A stretch of DNA of 64,000 nucleotides, taken from positions 1,638-65,637 of the forward strand of contig NZ_FOET01000018.1 in the NCBI RefSeq assembly GCF_900110735.1, read 5' to 3'. Positions 1 to 11,854 of the stretch are shown in pieces. The notes beneath the pieces were generated by a model that was not told where the DNA came from, did not search any database, and saw only the letters and a program-made list of their open reading frames with translations. The stretch's first letter is position 1, and every line of letters begins with the position of its first letter. Made by a program: the position numbers and the translations under genes. Source of the stretch: Streptomyces radiopugnans. Its GTDB lineage: Bacteria > Actinomycetota > Actinomycetes > Streptomycetales > Streptomycetaceae.

Positions 1-1079
1 ACCGCGGTGGGTTCCGTAGGGATGATCGGCCGTCGTATCGGCGTGATGACCGGGGTGAGCGGCCCCGCGGTCCGCGCCGGGACGACGACCGCGGAAGGCG
101 CCCGTACGGTCAGGGCGGCGGCCGCGGCCGTGACGACCGGCGTGACGACCGGGGCGGTTACCGCGGACGGCGCGAGGGTGGAGACACCGGTTACCGGCGT
201 GAAGAGCGCCCGCGCGACCGCAACCAGGACCGGGAGCCCATCAGGCGGCTGCCGATTCCGGAGGACGTCACCGGGCAGGAGCTGGACAAGGACGTGCGGC
301 AGGAGCTGATGAGCCTGCCCAAGACGCTGGCCGACGATGTCGCCAGGAATCTGGTGATGGTGGCGAAGCTGCTGGACGAGGACGCCGAGCAGGCGTACGG
401 CTACGCCAGGGTCGCGCTGCGGCTGGCCTCCCGTGTCGCCGCGGTGCGCGAGGCCGCGGGCTTCGCCGCCTACGGGGTGGGGAAGTACGCCGAAGCGCTG
501 GCCGAGTTCCGGGCTGCCCGGCGGATGACCGGTGCGTCCCACCTGTGGCCCGTGATGGCCGACTGCGAGCGTGGTCTCGGCCGGCCGGAGAAGGCTCTGG
601 CCATGGCCGGCGAGCCGGAGGTGCAGAAGCTCGACAAGGCCGGGCAGGTGGAGATGCGGCTGGTCGCGGCGGGAGCACGGCGCGACATGGGTCAGGCCGA
701 GGCGGCCGTGGTCACGCTTCAGAGCCCCGAGCTGGCGTCGAACTCCGTGCAGCCGTGGACGGCGCGGTTGCGCTACGCGTACGCCGATGCGCTCCTGGCC
801 GTGGACCGTGAGGAGGAGGCCCGCGAGTGGTTCGCCAGGGCTCTGGAGGCGGACCAGGGCGGGATGACCGACGCGTCGGATCGGCTGGCCCAGCTGGACG
901 GTGTGGAGTTCCTGGACGCGCTCGACCCGGAGGCGGACCTGGAGGACGCGCCCGAGCCGGAGGAGGGGAACGGGGAGGTTCCCACCGAGGCGGTCGAGGC
1001 AGGCCGGGAGGACCGGGGGGACCGGGAGAGCGGGGACGGGAGCCGCGACCGCGACCAGGGCGCGGAGGAAGAGCGCTGA
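1..1079 (+). CDS. TPR-repeat protein, 5' end outside window
   Basis: The reading frame is open from position 3, so the start lies upstream of the window. About 80 Arg/Asp/Gly-rich, probably disordered residues come first, followed by a helical region (about 300-900) with TPR-like Ala/Leu/Tyr-rich pairs such as YGVGKYAEALAEFRAAR. An acidic Asp/Glu-rich tail ends the protein. Proteins of this kind are common in Streptomyces with no assigned function; a protein-interaction scaffold is an inference. The codon frame, not the small in-window ATG at 294, defines the gene, because the RG-rich stretch upstream is in the same frame. Confidence 0.8.
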   Translation, partial: RGGFRRDDRPSYRRDDRGERPRGPRRDDDRGRRPYGQGGGRGRDDRRDDRGGYRGRREGGDTGYRREERPRDRNQDREPIRRLPIPEDVTGQELDKDVRQELMSLPKTLADDVARNLVMVAKLLDEDAEQAYGYARVALRLASRVAAVREAAGFAAYGVGKYAEALAEFRAARRMTGASHLWPVMADCERGLGRPEKALAMAGEPEVQKLDKAGQVEMRLVAAGARRDMGQAEAAVVTLQSPELASNSVQPWTARLRYAYADALLAVDREEEAREWFARALEADQGGMTDASDRLAQLDGVEFLDALDPEADLEDAPEPEEGNGEVPTEAVEAGREDRGDRESGDGSRDRDQGAEEER

Positions 1080-1101
1080 GCGGCGTCTGACGCGCTGTGT
1101 G

Positions 1102-1147
1102 CGGCTGGGGGCGGGGCCCGTCGTGGGACGGACCCCGCCCCCAGCCG
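1102..1147. terminator. Bidirectional terminator hairpin
   Basis: Two perfect 15-bp arms (1102-1116 and 1133-1147) enclose a smaller inner stem (CCGTC/GACGG). The hairpin sits between the ends of two convergent genes, the TPR protein and the DUF1015 protein, so it probably serves both. Confidence 0.75.
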
Positions 1148-1152
1148 TACGG

Positions 1153-2463
1153 TCAGGCATGCCCTTCCGGGAGGCCGCCGAGGGCGCGCAGCACCAGGCC
1201 GGTGGCCGGTTTGGGACCGAAGGACGTGGACTTGCGGGGCATGGTCACGCCTTGGCGGGCCAGTGCGCGCACGGTGTCCTCCGCGACCGCGCGCATCAGG
1301 ACCGCCGAGCCGCCCAGGCGCTCGGCCTGTTCCACGGCCGCCGCCGCGTCGTGGAGGTAGCCGATTTCGGAGGGGCGGTCCGGGACGCGCCAGACGGCGG
1401 CCAGCAGGGTCGAGTGCAGGACCGTGGCGTCCAGCCGCCGCCATTCCTCGGGAAGGCCGTCGCGGACGGTGCGTGCGAGCAGGTCCGGGTCGGGGTCGTG
1501 GAGCAGGTGGAAGGCGCCGTCGCCGGTGAGCAGGAAGGCGTTGCCGGGGGCGGTTTCCAGAGCGCGCAGGGCACGGGGGAGCGGACCTTCGGCGGTCCGG
1601 ACCCGGAAGGCGCCCTCCAGCCGGGCCAGGGCGCCGGCCACCGGCAGGCGGGGCAGCACGCGGTGGATGGCCTGCACCCGCAGCGGGTAGCGGGCGGTGT
1701 CCACCAGCAGCACCAGGCCGTGTTCCCAGAAGCCGTCCCGGCCGGCGCCTTCCCCGGTGTGCTCGGACCGCAGCCGCAGATAGGTGGCCCAGCGGTGGTG
1801 GCCGTCGGCGATGAGTGCCTGACGGCGGGAGAGGTCGCGCCCGGCCTCGGCGATCTCCTCCGCGTCGGTTACCGCCCACAGCCGGTGCGAGAAGCCGTCC
1901 TCGGTGGTGGTGGAGAGCAGTGGGGGTCTGCCGGTGGTGCGCTCGATGACGGCGGTCGCGCCGGTCGCGGTGCCGTCGCCGCGGTAGGACAGCAGCAGTG
2001 GCTCGAGGTTGGCGGCGGTCTCGCGCATCAGGGCCGCGCGGTCCTCGACGACCTCCGGCATCACGTCCTCGTGGGGCAGTACGACACCCTCGTCCGGCGG
2101 GGTCAGCCGCAGGGCGCCGATCAGGCCGCGCTGGAGCACGTCGCCCCGGCGCTGCTCGTAGACGTACAGGGCCGGCTCCGGGTCCCGTACGAGGACGCCG
2201 TCGGCCTCCCAGCGGCGCAGGGTCCGCGCGGCCTGCAGGTGGCGGGCGGCCGGGTCGGCGGCCTCCGGGAGGATCAGCCGGACGATGTTGTGGGGGTCGG
2301 CGGTCTGCAGGTGGTGCAGGCCGTCGGGCCGTACCACGACGTCGTACGGGGGCGAGGTCACGGCGGCCAGGCTGCCGACCCGGTCGGGGGCGTAGCGCAG
2401 GCCGCAGAAGGGAGCGAGGAGGAGGCCGCCCGAGGGGTGTTCGGGGCCCGGGGAACGCAGCAT
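1153..2463 (-). CDS. DUF1015 family protein
   Basis: A 436-residue protein with the DUF1015 pattern: an N-terminal PPYDVV motif after a CGLRYAP segment, YEQRRG, and a central ADGHHRWATYLRLR motif. The family is widespread and often lies near serine-biosynthesis genes in other phyla, but its reaction is not established. Upstream of the ATG there is no ribosome binding site; instead the hexamer TAACAT lies 6 nt before the start (2470-2475 on the minus strand), which suggests a leaderless mRNA. The gene is divergent from the HAD gene. Confidence 0.85.
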   Translation of the reverse strand: MLRSPGPEHPSGGLLLAPFCGLRYAPDRVGSLAAVTSPPYDVVVRPDGLHHLQTADPHNIVRLILPEAADPAARHLQAARTLRRWEADGVLVRDPEPALYVYEQRRGDVLQRGLIGALRLTPPDEGVVLPHEDVMPEVVEDRAALMRETAANLEPLLLSYRGDGTATGATAVIERTTGRPPLLSTTTEDGFSHRLWAVTDAEEIAEAGRDLSRRQALIADGHHRWATYLRLRSEHTGEGAGRDGFWEHGLVLLVDTARYPLRVQAIHRVLPRLPVAGALARLEGAFRVRTAEGPLPRALRALETAPGNAFLLTGDGAFHLLHDPDPDLLARTVRDGLPEEWRRLDATVLHSTLLAAVWRVPDRPSEIGYLHDAAAAVEQAERLGGSAVLMRAVAEDTVRALARQGVTMPRKSTSFGPKPATGLVLRALGGLPEGHA

Positions 2464-2540
2464 TGGTGCATGTTATGCCGGTGTGCCGGGTGGGAGATGA
2501 TCGGGGGAGGAAGACCGCCGGCGCAAGGAGCGAGACGACG

Positions 2541-3611
2541 ATGACCGGTTCACACCGCCCGATACGCACCCGGCCGGAGGGCTGCCCGGCTCCGCCGAGC
2601 CGGATGTACGACACCGCGCTGCTCGACCTGGACGGCGTGGTCTACGCGGGCGGCGAGGCGGTCGTCCACGCGGTCGAGTCGCTCGCGGCGGCCCGGGAGG
2701 CCGGGATGCGGCTGGCGTACGTGACGAACAACGCGGCGCGCACCCCCCTGACCGTCGCCGGGCACCTGACGCGGCTGGGAGTGCCGGCCGAGCCGGAGGA
2801 GGTGGTCACCTCGGCGCAGGCGGTGGCGCGCATGATCGCTGAGGAGCTGCCGGCCGGTTCGCGGGTGCTGTGTGTTGGCGGCGAGGGCCTGCGGGTGGCG
2901 CTGCGCGAGCGCGGCCTGGAGCCGGTGGAGTCCGCGGACGACGCTCCGGCGGCGGTCGTGCAGGGGTACGGCGGACCGGAGATGCCCTGGGGGCGGCTGG
3001 CGGAGGCGGCGATCGCGGTGGGGCGCGGGCTGCCGTGGTTCGCCTCCAACGGGGATCTGACGATCCCCAGCGGCCGGGGCATCGCGCCGGGCAACGGCGC
3101 GGCCGTGGAGGTGGTGCGGATCGCGACGCGCTGGATGCGCCCGGCGCCGGAGCCGAGAACGGCCGGCAAACCGCTGCCGCCGATGCACCGCGAGACGATC
3201 CTGCGGACGGGCGCGGAGCGGCCGCTGGTGGTCGGGGACCGGCTGGACACCGACATCGAGGGTGCGTACGCGGGGGGCGTGGACTCGCTGCTGGTGCTCA
3301 CCGGGGTGACGGACGCGGCGCAGCTGCTGGCCGCTCCCCCCGAGCACCGGCCGACGTACGTGGCCGCCGACCTGCGGGCACTGCACCGGGAGCAGCCGGA
3401 GGTGGAGGAGCTGCGCGACGGGGGCCGGAGCGGGTTCCTGTGCGGCGGCTGGGCGGCCTCGGCGGAGGGGGGCGTGCTGCGGCTGGAGGGCCGGGGGGAC
3501 GATCCGCTGGACGGGCTGCGGGCGCTGTGCGCCGCCGCGTGGACGCATGCGGGGGAGGGCGTGTGCGACCTGCCCGGGGTGGACGAGGTGCGGGCCGTGC
3601 TCGGGTTGTGA
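2541..3611 (+). CDS. HAD-superfamily phosphatase, NagD-like
   Basis: A 356-residue HAD hydrolase of the NagD/class IIA type. Motif I is LLDLDGVVYAGG near residue 24, motif II is VTNNAARTP, and motif III/IV is GDRLDTDIEGA near residue 232, with the C2 cap between them. Family members dephosphorylate small phosphate esters such as sugar or nucleoside phosphates; the substrate here cannot be told. The C-terminal 70 residues extend past the HAD core. The ATG at 2541 is preceded by AAGGAG 10 nt upstream. It is transcribed away from the DUF1015 gene. Confidence 0.85.
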   Translation: MTGSHRPIRTRPEGCPAPPSRMYDTALLDLDGVVYAGGEAVVHAVESLAAAREAGMRLAYVTNNAARTPLTVAGHLTRLGVPAEPEEVVTSAQAVARMIAEELPAGSRVLCVGGEGLRVALRERGLEPVESADDAPAAVVQGYGGPEMPWGRLAEAAIAVGRGLPWFASNGDLTIPSGRGIAPGNGAAVEVVRIATRWMRPAPEPRTAGKPLPPMHRETILRTGAERPLVVGDRLDTDIEGAYAGGVDSLLVLTGVTDAAQLLAAPPEHRPTYVAADLRALHREQPEVEELRDGGRSGFLCGGWAASAEGGVLRLEGRGDDPLDGLRALCAAAWTHAGEGVCDLPGVDEVRAVLGL

Positions 3612-3726
3612 GGCCTCTCCGCCGGGCTTGCCCAGGCTCTCGCCAGGCCCTCGCCTCCCGGGGCGTGGGGCCGCGGTGTGCCCCGGGCGGCGCCCGCTTC
3701 GCCGGGGAGGGCTCGCCGGTGAGGGC

Positions 3727-4470
3727 TCAGCGCAGGGTGAGGCACAGGGTCGCGACGTAGGCCTCCTCGACCGTACCGCCGGGGAAGAGGGCGTCCATGC
3801 GGTCGCGCTCCCCGGCCAGGAACGCGCCGGCGGCCTCCTCCCCGATGACGAGGAAGTCGGAGTGGCTGGCGAGGTTGGCCAGATGGGTCTCCAGTGGCAC
3901 CCGCCGGGACCAGCGCACCTGCCGGCGGGTGAAGCCGGGCCCGGACGGCAGCGCACGGGCCCGGGCCGCCTCCACCGCCTCCTGCCCGACGCCGAAGAAG
4001 CGGCGCACCCGGGCGGCCTGGCCGGCGATCCAGCCGACGGACTCGTCGGGGTCGTTGCGCAGGACGGCGAGGGCGCCGCCGGGGCGCAGGACGCGGAGGG
4101 CCTCGGGCACCGACCGCCCGGGGTCGGTCCAGTGCCAGGCCTGGGCGTAGGTGACCAGGTCGAAGCGGCCGGAGGCCAGTGGCAGGCGGTCTCCGTCGCC
4201 GCGCACCACGGGGACGCCGGGGAGGGCGCGGCGGAACTCGGCCGCCATGCCGCCGCCGGGTTCGACGGCCACGACACGGGCGCCGCGGGCGGCCAGGAGC
4301 GCGGTGAGGAGCCCCGTGCCGGCTCCGACGTCGGCGGTGCGGGCACCGGCGAGGGGGCGGCCCGAGAGCTCCTCGACGGCGTCCAGGAGGGCGGGCGGGT
4401 AGGAGGGGCGGTTCGCGGCGTACAGGGCCGCGGCGGTGTCGAAGGAGCGGGCGTGGGAGGCGGCGGTCAT
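3727..4470 (-). CDS. Class I SAM-dependent methyltransferase
   Basis: A 247-residue methyltransferase. Motif I for SAM binding reads TADVGAGTGLLTALLAARG, the acidic post-I loop is VVAVEPG, and the Methyltransf_11-type core continues with DLVTYAQAWHWTD. The N-terminus (FDTAAALYAANRPSYP) is typical of a small-molecule methyltransferase group in actinomycetes whose substrates are unknown. The start is placed at the ATG at 4470 because GACGAT lies 6 nt before it, a leaderless-type -10; a longer in-frame start exists at 4503. Confidence 0.85.
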   Translation of the reverse strand: MTAASHARSFDTAAALYAANRPSYPPALLDAVEELSGRPLAGARTADVGAGTGLLTALLAARGARVVAVEPGGGMAAEFRRALPGVPVVRGDGDRLPLASGRFDLVTYAQAWHWTDPGRSVPEALRVLRPGGALAVLRNDPDESVGWIAGQAARVRRFFGVGQEAVEAARARALPSGPGFTRRQVRWSRRVPLETHLANLASHSDFLVIGEEAAGAFLAGERDRMDALFPGGTVEEAYVATLCLTLR

Positions 4471-4576
4471 ACGGCCATCGTCGCCGCCCGGGGCCCCGGC
4501 CACACCCGTTTCCCGCGGCTGTCGGGCCCGGCCCGTCCGGCCGCCCGGCCCCGGGGGCCGGACGGAGCGGGGCCGT

Positions 4577-4924
4577 TCAGAGCAGGGACCGCAGCCGCAG
4601 CAGGTCCCGCAGGCCCGCCTCGAGTCTGACGCGGCCCCGGGCCCAGGCCCGGGCGAAGTTCAGCCGGCCGTCCACCAGCGAGACGAGGTCGTCGCTGGTC
4701 ATGGCCAGTCTGATCTGGGCACGCCCGGGGGGCGGGCCGTGGACGGTGGCCATGTCCTCGATGCGGCCGTGGACGAGCCGGCCGGTGAAGGTGGTGTCCA
4801 GGTCCGTGAGATGGCAGCTGACCGAGCGCTCCAGGGCGGCGGCGCTGCGCACGTCGTCGTCCGCGTCCGCGAGGTTGGCCGCCAGCCGCTCCAGCGCGGT
4901 CCGGCACTGCTGTGTGGTCGCCAT
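4577..4924 (-). CDS. SCP2-like sterol-carrier domain protein
   Basis: A 115-residue single-domain protein that resembles the SCP-2 fold used by actinobacterial helper proteins (pattern HGRIEDMATVHGPPPGRAQIRLAMTSDDLVSLVDGRLNFARAWARGRVRLEAGLRDLLRLRSLL, spread over residues 53-115). The SLVDGRLNF..A...GRV..... pattern is characteristic. SCP2 domains bind lipids in a hydrophobic tunnel. The ATG at 4924 is preceded by GAGG; a longer reading frame to 5071 would run into the structured relic and is unlikely. Confidence 0.75.
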   Translation of the reverse strand: MATTQQCRTALERLAANLADADDDVRSAAALERSVSCHLTDLDTTFTGRLVHGRIEDMATVHGPPPGRAQIRLAMTSDDLVSLVDGRLNFARAWARGRVRLEAGLRDLLRLRSLL

Positions 4925-5000
4925 CGCCTCACGACGGTACCCCAGGAGGAGTGGCCGCCGTCGTGGAGGGCGCCGCGCGCGGTAGCGTCGTGACCGTGAC

Positions 5001-5164
5001 CGCGCTCCCCCCTGAAGGAGGGGGCTTCCGGCCCGGACCGGCCCCTTTCGGGACGAACGGAGAGCCGTCACGCGTGAGGGAGGCGGTCCTCCCCCGGCCC
5101 CGCCGGGGCGGTCCCGCCTCCGGCCGAGTCAGGAGCAACCCCGCCACCGGCTGAAGCCGGTGGC
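5001..5164. mobile_element. Possible IS200/IS605-type non-autonomous relic
   Basis: A block of strongly structured non-coding DNA between the SCP2-like gene and the next small gene. A hairpin at about 5007-5024 (C-run, loop TGAA, G-run) and a perfect one at 5143-5164 (9-bp arms GCCACCGGC, loop TGAA) flank a third structured stretch at 5079-5121. Paired hairpins with a TGAA loop, the second preceded by GGAGCAACCCC, resemble the ends of actinobacterial IS200/IS605 (tnpB) elements, where the right end encodes the guide-RNA scaffold. No transposase is present. The identification is by pattern memory only. Confidence 0.4.
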
Positions 5165-5181
5165 CCCCCGCTAGGAGACCG

Positions 5182-5502
5182 ATGGACGAGCCGATGCCCG
5201 GCACGGCGCCTGAGACGGAACCACCAGCGCGGGCCCTGGTGGTGGCCGGCACGACGGAACCGGGGGAGGAGTCCTTCGCCGGGGACGGCGGGCCGCGGCC
5301 CCTGGGGCTGTGTGTGACCCCCACCGGGAACGCCGGGGTCGACGCCCGGCTGCGTCGCCTGGCGGACGCCGACCACCTCGCCGTCTCCGGCCATCTGGAG
5401 GTGTACGAGGATGTGCATCGCGGACTGCGTGACACGCTGACCGCGCTCGACCAGCGACCCGGGCCGCCCGCACCGGGCGCGCCGTACAACCCCGGGAGCT
5501 GA
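5182..5502 (+). CDS. Small conserved hypothetical protein upstream of tlyA
   Basis: A 106-residue acidic, Pro-rich protein. Its C-terminal third (LADADHLAVSGHLEVYEDVHRGLRDTL) is an amphipathic helical motif that I recall from the small gene found immediately upstream of tlyA in many actinobacteria. AGGAG lies 4 nt before the ATG, which fixes the start. It ends 7 nt before tlyA and is probably the first gene of the tlyA-nadK operon. The function is unknown; the poorly conserved N-terminal half looks disordered. Confidence 0.7.
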   Translation: MDEPMPGTAPETEPPARALVVAGTTEPGEESFAGDGGPRPLGLCVTPTGNAGVDARLRRLADADHLAVSGHLEVYEDVHRGLRDTLTALDQRPGPPAPGAPYNPGS

Positions 5503-5509
5503 ACCGCAC

Positions 5510-6336
<827 letters not shown>

Positions 6337-6340
<4 letters not shown>

Positions 6341-7296
6341 CCACGCAGAGCACGAAGAAGAACACGACCGCCGAGACCACCGGGAGCGTGGAGGGCGCCG
6401 GGCGGACCGTGTTCCTGATCACCCACACCGGCCGCCCGGCCGCCGTCCGCAGCGCCGAACTCGTCGTCCAGGGGCTGCTGCGCAACGGCATCGGCGCGCG
6501 CGTCCTGGCGGAGGAGGCGGCCGACCTGACGCTGCCGCCGTCCGTGGAGACGGTGCGGGACGGCGAGATCTGCGAGAAGGCCGTGGAGGGCTGCGAGCTG
6601 ATCGTCGTCCTCGGCGGGGACGGGACGCTGCTGCGCGGCGCTGAGTTCGCCCGTGCCTCGGGGGTGCCGATGCTGGGGGTCAACCTCGGCCGGGTCGGCT
6701 TCCTCGCCGAGGCGGAGCGCGACGACCTGGACAAGGTCGTGCGGCGGGTGGTCGCGCGCTCCTACGAGGTGGAGGAGCGGATGACCGTCGACGTGCTCGT
6801 CCGCAGCAACGGGGACGTGATCCACCGCGACTGGGCGCTGAACGAGGCCTCGGTGGAGAAGGCCGCCCGCGAGCGGATGCTGGAGGTCGTGGCGGAGGTC
6901 GACGGCCGGCCGGTCTCCCGTTTCGGCTGCGACGGGGTGGTGTGCGCCACGCCCACCGGTTCCACGGCCTACGCCTTCTCCGCGGGCGGGCCGGTGGTCT
7001 GGCCGGAGGTCGAGGCGCTGCTGCTGGTGCCCATCAGCGCCCACGCGCTGTTCGCCAAGCCCCTGGTGACCACGCCCGACTCGGTGCTGGCCGTCGAGGT
7101 GCAGCCGCAGACCCAGGGGGGCGTCCTGTGGTGCGACGGAAGGCGCACCGCGGAGCTGCCGGCCGGGGCCCGGGTGGAGGTGCGGCGCAGCGCGGTGCCG
7201 GTGCGGCTGGCGCGGCTGCACCACGCCTCCTTCACCGATCGCCTGGTGGCGAAGTTCGCCCTCCCGGTGGCCGGATGGCGCGGGGCACCGCACTGA
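6337..7296 (+). CDS. nadK: NAD kinase
   Basis: A 319-residue NAD kinase, which phosphorylates NAD to NADP in the cytosol using ATP or polyphosphate. The catalytic GGDGT motif is in IVVLGGDGTLLRGAEF, followed by NLGRVGFLAE and the conserved TPTGSTAYAFSAGGP. The GTG start at 6337 overlaps the tlyA stop. The place between tlyA and recN is the conserved actinobacterial order. Length matches the family. Confidence 0.95.
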
Positions 7297-7429
7297 CCGC
7301 GCCGCACCGGCGGGCCGGCCGCGTCCGCGCCGGCCGCGCGTGCGCGCGACGGGGAGGAAGGGGCGCGCGGGGCGCGTGGTGCGGACCGTGAGTGGGGATC
7401 CCGCCGCGGAACCTCGTATGGTCGTATCC

Positions 7430-9169
<1,740 letters not shown>

Positions 9170-9301
9170 ACCGCGGCCTTCGGGCACCCGTTCCGGGCCG
9201 CCCGGGCCGCCCGCGTTTCACCCGTACGGCGTGGCGTCCCACCGGGGCCGGGGTGGCATCCTGGAGGCGCCGCACCGCCCGTACGCCGTACGCTGCTGTG
9301 C

Positions 9302-10525
9302 GTGATCCGCGATCCCGTGCGGGGGCGGATCCGCGAGTCCGAGCCGTCCGAGCCCTCACCCCAGGAGTCCCGGCCCCTTGTGAAGACCACCCCGGTTCCA
9401 CCGCGCGGCGGACCGCCGCTGCACGTCGTGCAGGTGATCGGCGGCGGCAGCGCCCGCGTCTGCGCGCATGTGCGCTCCCTGACCGCCGGACTGGTGGCGC
9501 GGGGGGTGCGCGTGACCGTCTGCGCGCCGCCGGGCACCGAGCCGGACTACGGCTTCACCGGCCTCGGCGCCCACTTCGTCCCCCTGTCCTGCGGCACCGG
9601 CCCCGAGGCGGCCGCGGTGCTGCGCGCGGTGTGCGCGGACGCCGGCGTGGTGCACGCCCACGGGCTGCGCGCCGGTGTGCCGGCCGCCCTGGCGCTGTGC
9701 GGACGGCGCCGGACGCCGCTGGTGGTCACCTGGCACGCCCGGGTCCAGGCGGTGGGGGTACGGGCCCGGCTGATGTGGCTGCTGGAGCGGCGGGTGGTGC
9801 GGGCCGCGCAGGTGGTGTTCGGCACCACGTCGGACCTGGTGGACCGGGCCCGCCGCCACGGCGCCCGCGACGCCCGGCTGGCTCCGGTGACCGTGTCCGT
9901 GCCGTGCGGCGGGCACGAGGGACGCCCGGGCCGGCCGGACGGGGCGGACGACACGGCGCGGGAGAAGACCCGGGCCGAACTCGGCGTCACCGGCCGCCCG
10001 CTGGTCCTCGCCGTCGGGCGGCTCGTTCCCCGCCAGGGGCACACCACCTTGCTGACCGCGTCCCGGGCCTGGCGCCGGCTGGATCCGCAGCCGCTGCTGG
10101 CCATCGCGGGGGAGGGCCCGGCGCGCCCCGCGCTCCAGCGCCGCATCGAGGCCGAGGAGCTGCCGGTACGGCTGCTGGGGCGGCGCGAGGACGCGCTGGA
10201 GCTGCTCGCCGCCGCCGATGTCGCCGTGCTGCCCGCGCGCTGGGAGGGCCGGGCGATGGTGGCACAGGAGGCGCTGCGGGCCGGGGTGCCGCTGGTGGCG
10301 AGCGCGGTGGGCGGTCTGCCGGAGCTGGTCGGCGACGCCGCGCTGCTGGTGCCCTACGGGGATGCGGAGGCGCTGGCGGACGCGGTGGGCGGGCTGCTCG
10401 TCGACCCCGCCCGGCGCCGCGGGCTGGCCGCGGCCGGGCGTGCCCAGGCCGCGACCTGGCCGAGCGAGGACGAGACGGTGACCCAGGTGCTGAGCGTGTA
10501 CGACGAGCTGGAGCAGGGGGGCTGA
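9302..10525 (+). CDS. GT4-type glycosyltransferase
   Basis: A 407-residue GT-B fold glycosyltransferase. The N-terminal domain shows HVVQVIGGGSARVCAHVRSL, and the C-terminal nucleotide-sugar domain shows VLAVGRLVPRQGH and the EX7E-like region WEGRAMVAQEALRAGVPLVAS. Acceptor and donor are not evident. The GTG at 9302 has TACGCT 7 nt upstream and no ribosome binding site; GTG 9380, with AGGAG 12 nt upstream, would remove a poorly conserved 26-residue leader and is an alternative. A glycosyltransferase between recN and pyrG is common in Streptomyces. Confidence 0.88.
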   Translation: MIRDPVRGRIRESEPSEPSPQESRPLVKTTPVPPRGGPPLHVVQVIGGGSARVCAHVRSLTAGLVARGVRVTVCAPPGTEPDYGFTGLGAHFVPLSCGTGPEAAAVLRAVCADAGVVHAHGLRAGVPAALALCGRRRTPLVVTWHARVQAVGVRARLMWLLERRVVRAAQVVFGTTSDLVDRARRHGARDARLAPVTVSVPCGGHEGRPGRPDGADDTAREKTRAELGVTGRPLVLAVGRLVPRQGHTTLLTASRAWRRLDPQPLLAIAGEGPARPALQRRIEAEELPVRLLGRREDALELLAAADVAVLPARWEGRAMVAQEALRAGVPLVASAVGGLPELVGDAALLVPYGDAEALADAVGGLLVDPARRRGLAAAGRAQAATWPSEDETVTQVLSVYDELEQGG

Positions 10526-10629
10526 CGGCCCGGGCGCCCGCGGTACCCGGTCCCCGCCGTGCCCGGTTCCCGTGCCCCGGCCTTCCGCCGCCGTGCCGGG
10601 CGCGGGCCCGGGGCCCCGGCCAGGCCGGG

Positions 10630-11664
10630 TCAGCTGGAGGCGCGGACGACCAGCCGGGCCGGGGTGACGACCGGGGCCGGCCGGCCGACGCCGGAGGCGT
10701 CGGCCAGCCCGAGCCGCCGCAGCAGCAGCTCCGCCATCATCCGCCCCATCCCCTGGATGTCCTGGCGGACGGTGGTCAGCGCCGGCTCGGCCCAGGCGGC
10801 CTGCTCCAGATCGTCGTAGCCGACCACCGCCACGTCCTGCGGCACCCGCAGCCCGCGGGCGCGCAGCGTCCGCAGCGCGCCCGTGGCCGTCAGGTCGTTG
10901 CCGGCGAACACCGCGTCCAGGCCGGGCGAGCGGTCCAGCAGCTCGGCCATGGCGCGCTCGCCGCCCTCGGCCGTGAAGTCGCCGTGGGCGATCAGGGCGG
11001 GATCGGGCTCGGTCAGGCCCAGGGCGTCGAGATAGCCGTCGAGCCGGTCCAGGGCGGAGGTCTGGTCCAGCGGACCGGTGATCACCGCGATCCGCCGCCG
11101 TCCCCGCCGGCGCAGGTGCTCCACCGCCTGCCGGGCGCCGCCCCGGTTGTCGGTGTCCACGTACAGCAGGTCGGGGTCGTCCTCGGCGCCGGGCCAGCCC
11201 GGCCGGCCGCCGAAGACCGTGGGCAGGCCGGAGGCGTTCGCCATGGACGGCAGCGGGTCGTCGCGGTGCAGCGAGAACATCAGCGCGCCGTCCACGTGCC
11301 CGCCCGCCAGATAGCGGCCGATGCGGTCGTAGTCCGTGCGGCCCTCCAGCAGCATGAGCAGCAGTTGCGTGTCGCACGCCGCCAGCTCGCGGCTGATGCC
11401 GCGCAGTTGCTGGGCGAAGAAGGGGTCGGAGAACACCCGGGTCTCCGGCTCGGCGATCACCACGGCGACGGCTCCGGTGCGGCGGGTGACCAGACTGCGC
11501 GCCGCGCTGTTGGGGACGTAGCCCAGCTCGGCCACGGACGCCTGGACCCGGTCCCGGAGGGACTTGCGGACACCGGCGCCCCCGTTGACCACGCGCGACA
11601 CGGTGGCGCGGGAGACCCCGGCATGGGCGGCGACCGCTTCGAGGGTGGGTCTGGGACCGTGCAC
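10630..11664 (-). CDS. LacI family transcriptional regulator
   Basis: A 344-residue repressor. The N-terminal DNA-binding domain reads TLEAVAAHAGVSRATVSRVV (HTH plus the start of the hinge), followed by a periplasmic-binding-protein-like effector domain. The GTG start at 11664 has AAGGAG 11 nt upstream; the reading frame extends to 11775 but that part overlaps the operator. A canonical LacI-type palindrome at 11735-11750 in its own promoter suggests autoregulation. The GH15 gene lies 190 bp upstream on the same strand and may belong to the same regulon. The effector sugar is unknown. Confidence 0.92.
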   Translation of the reverse strand: MHGPRPTLEAVAAHAGVSRATVSRVVNGGAGVRKSLRDRVQASVAELGYVPNSAARSLVTRRTGAVAVVIAEPETRVFSDPFFAQQLRGISRELAACDTQLLLMLLEGRTDYDRIGRYLAGGHVDGALMFSLHRDDPLPSMANASGLPTVFGGRPGWPGAEDDPDLLYVDTDNRGGARQAVEHLRRRGRRRIAVITGPLDQTSALDRLDGYLDALGLTEPDPALIAHGDFTAEGGERAMAELLDRSPGLDAVFAGNDLTATGALRTLRARGLRVPQDVAVVGYDDLEQAAWAEPALTTVRQDIQGMGRMMAELLLRRLGLADASGVGRPAPVVTPARLVVRASS

Positions 11665-11734
11665 GGGCGAACAACTCCTTCTCTCGCGGGATCCCGACGC
11701 TACCGCCGGACGCGGACAGTCGGCAGGCTCTGTG

Positions 11735-11750
11735 GTGAGAGCGCTTTCAC
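11735..11750. promoter_or_regulatory. LacI-family operator
   Basis: The 16-bp sequence GTGAGAGCGCTTTCAC is a near-perfect palindrome around a central GCGC core, matching the general LacI/GalR operator consensus. It lies 70 bp upstream of the LacI gene start. Confidence 0.75.
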
Positions 11751-11854
11751 GACCCCGTTCTACGTTGTACAGCACCGTGGTACGGCGCCGCCCGGCGCGT
11801 CCGGGAAACGGACGTCGCCGGGCGGCGCCGGACGGGACGGCGGAGCCTGGGGCC

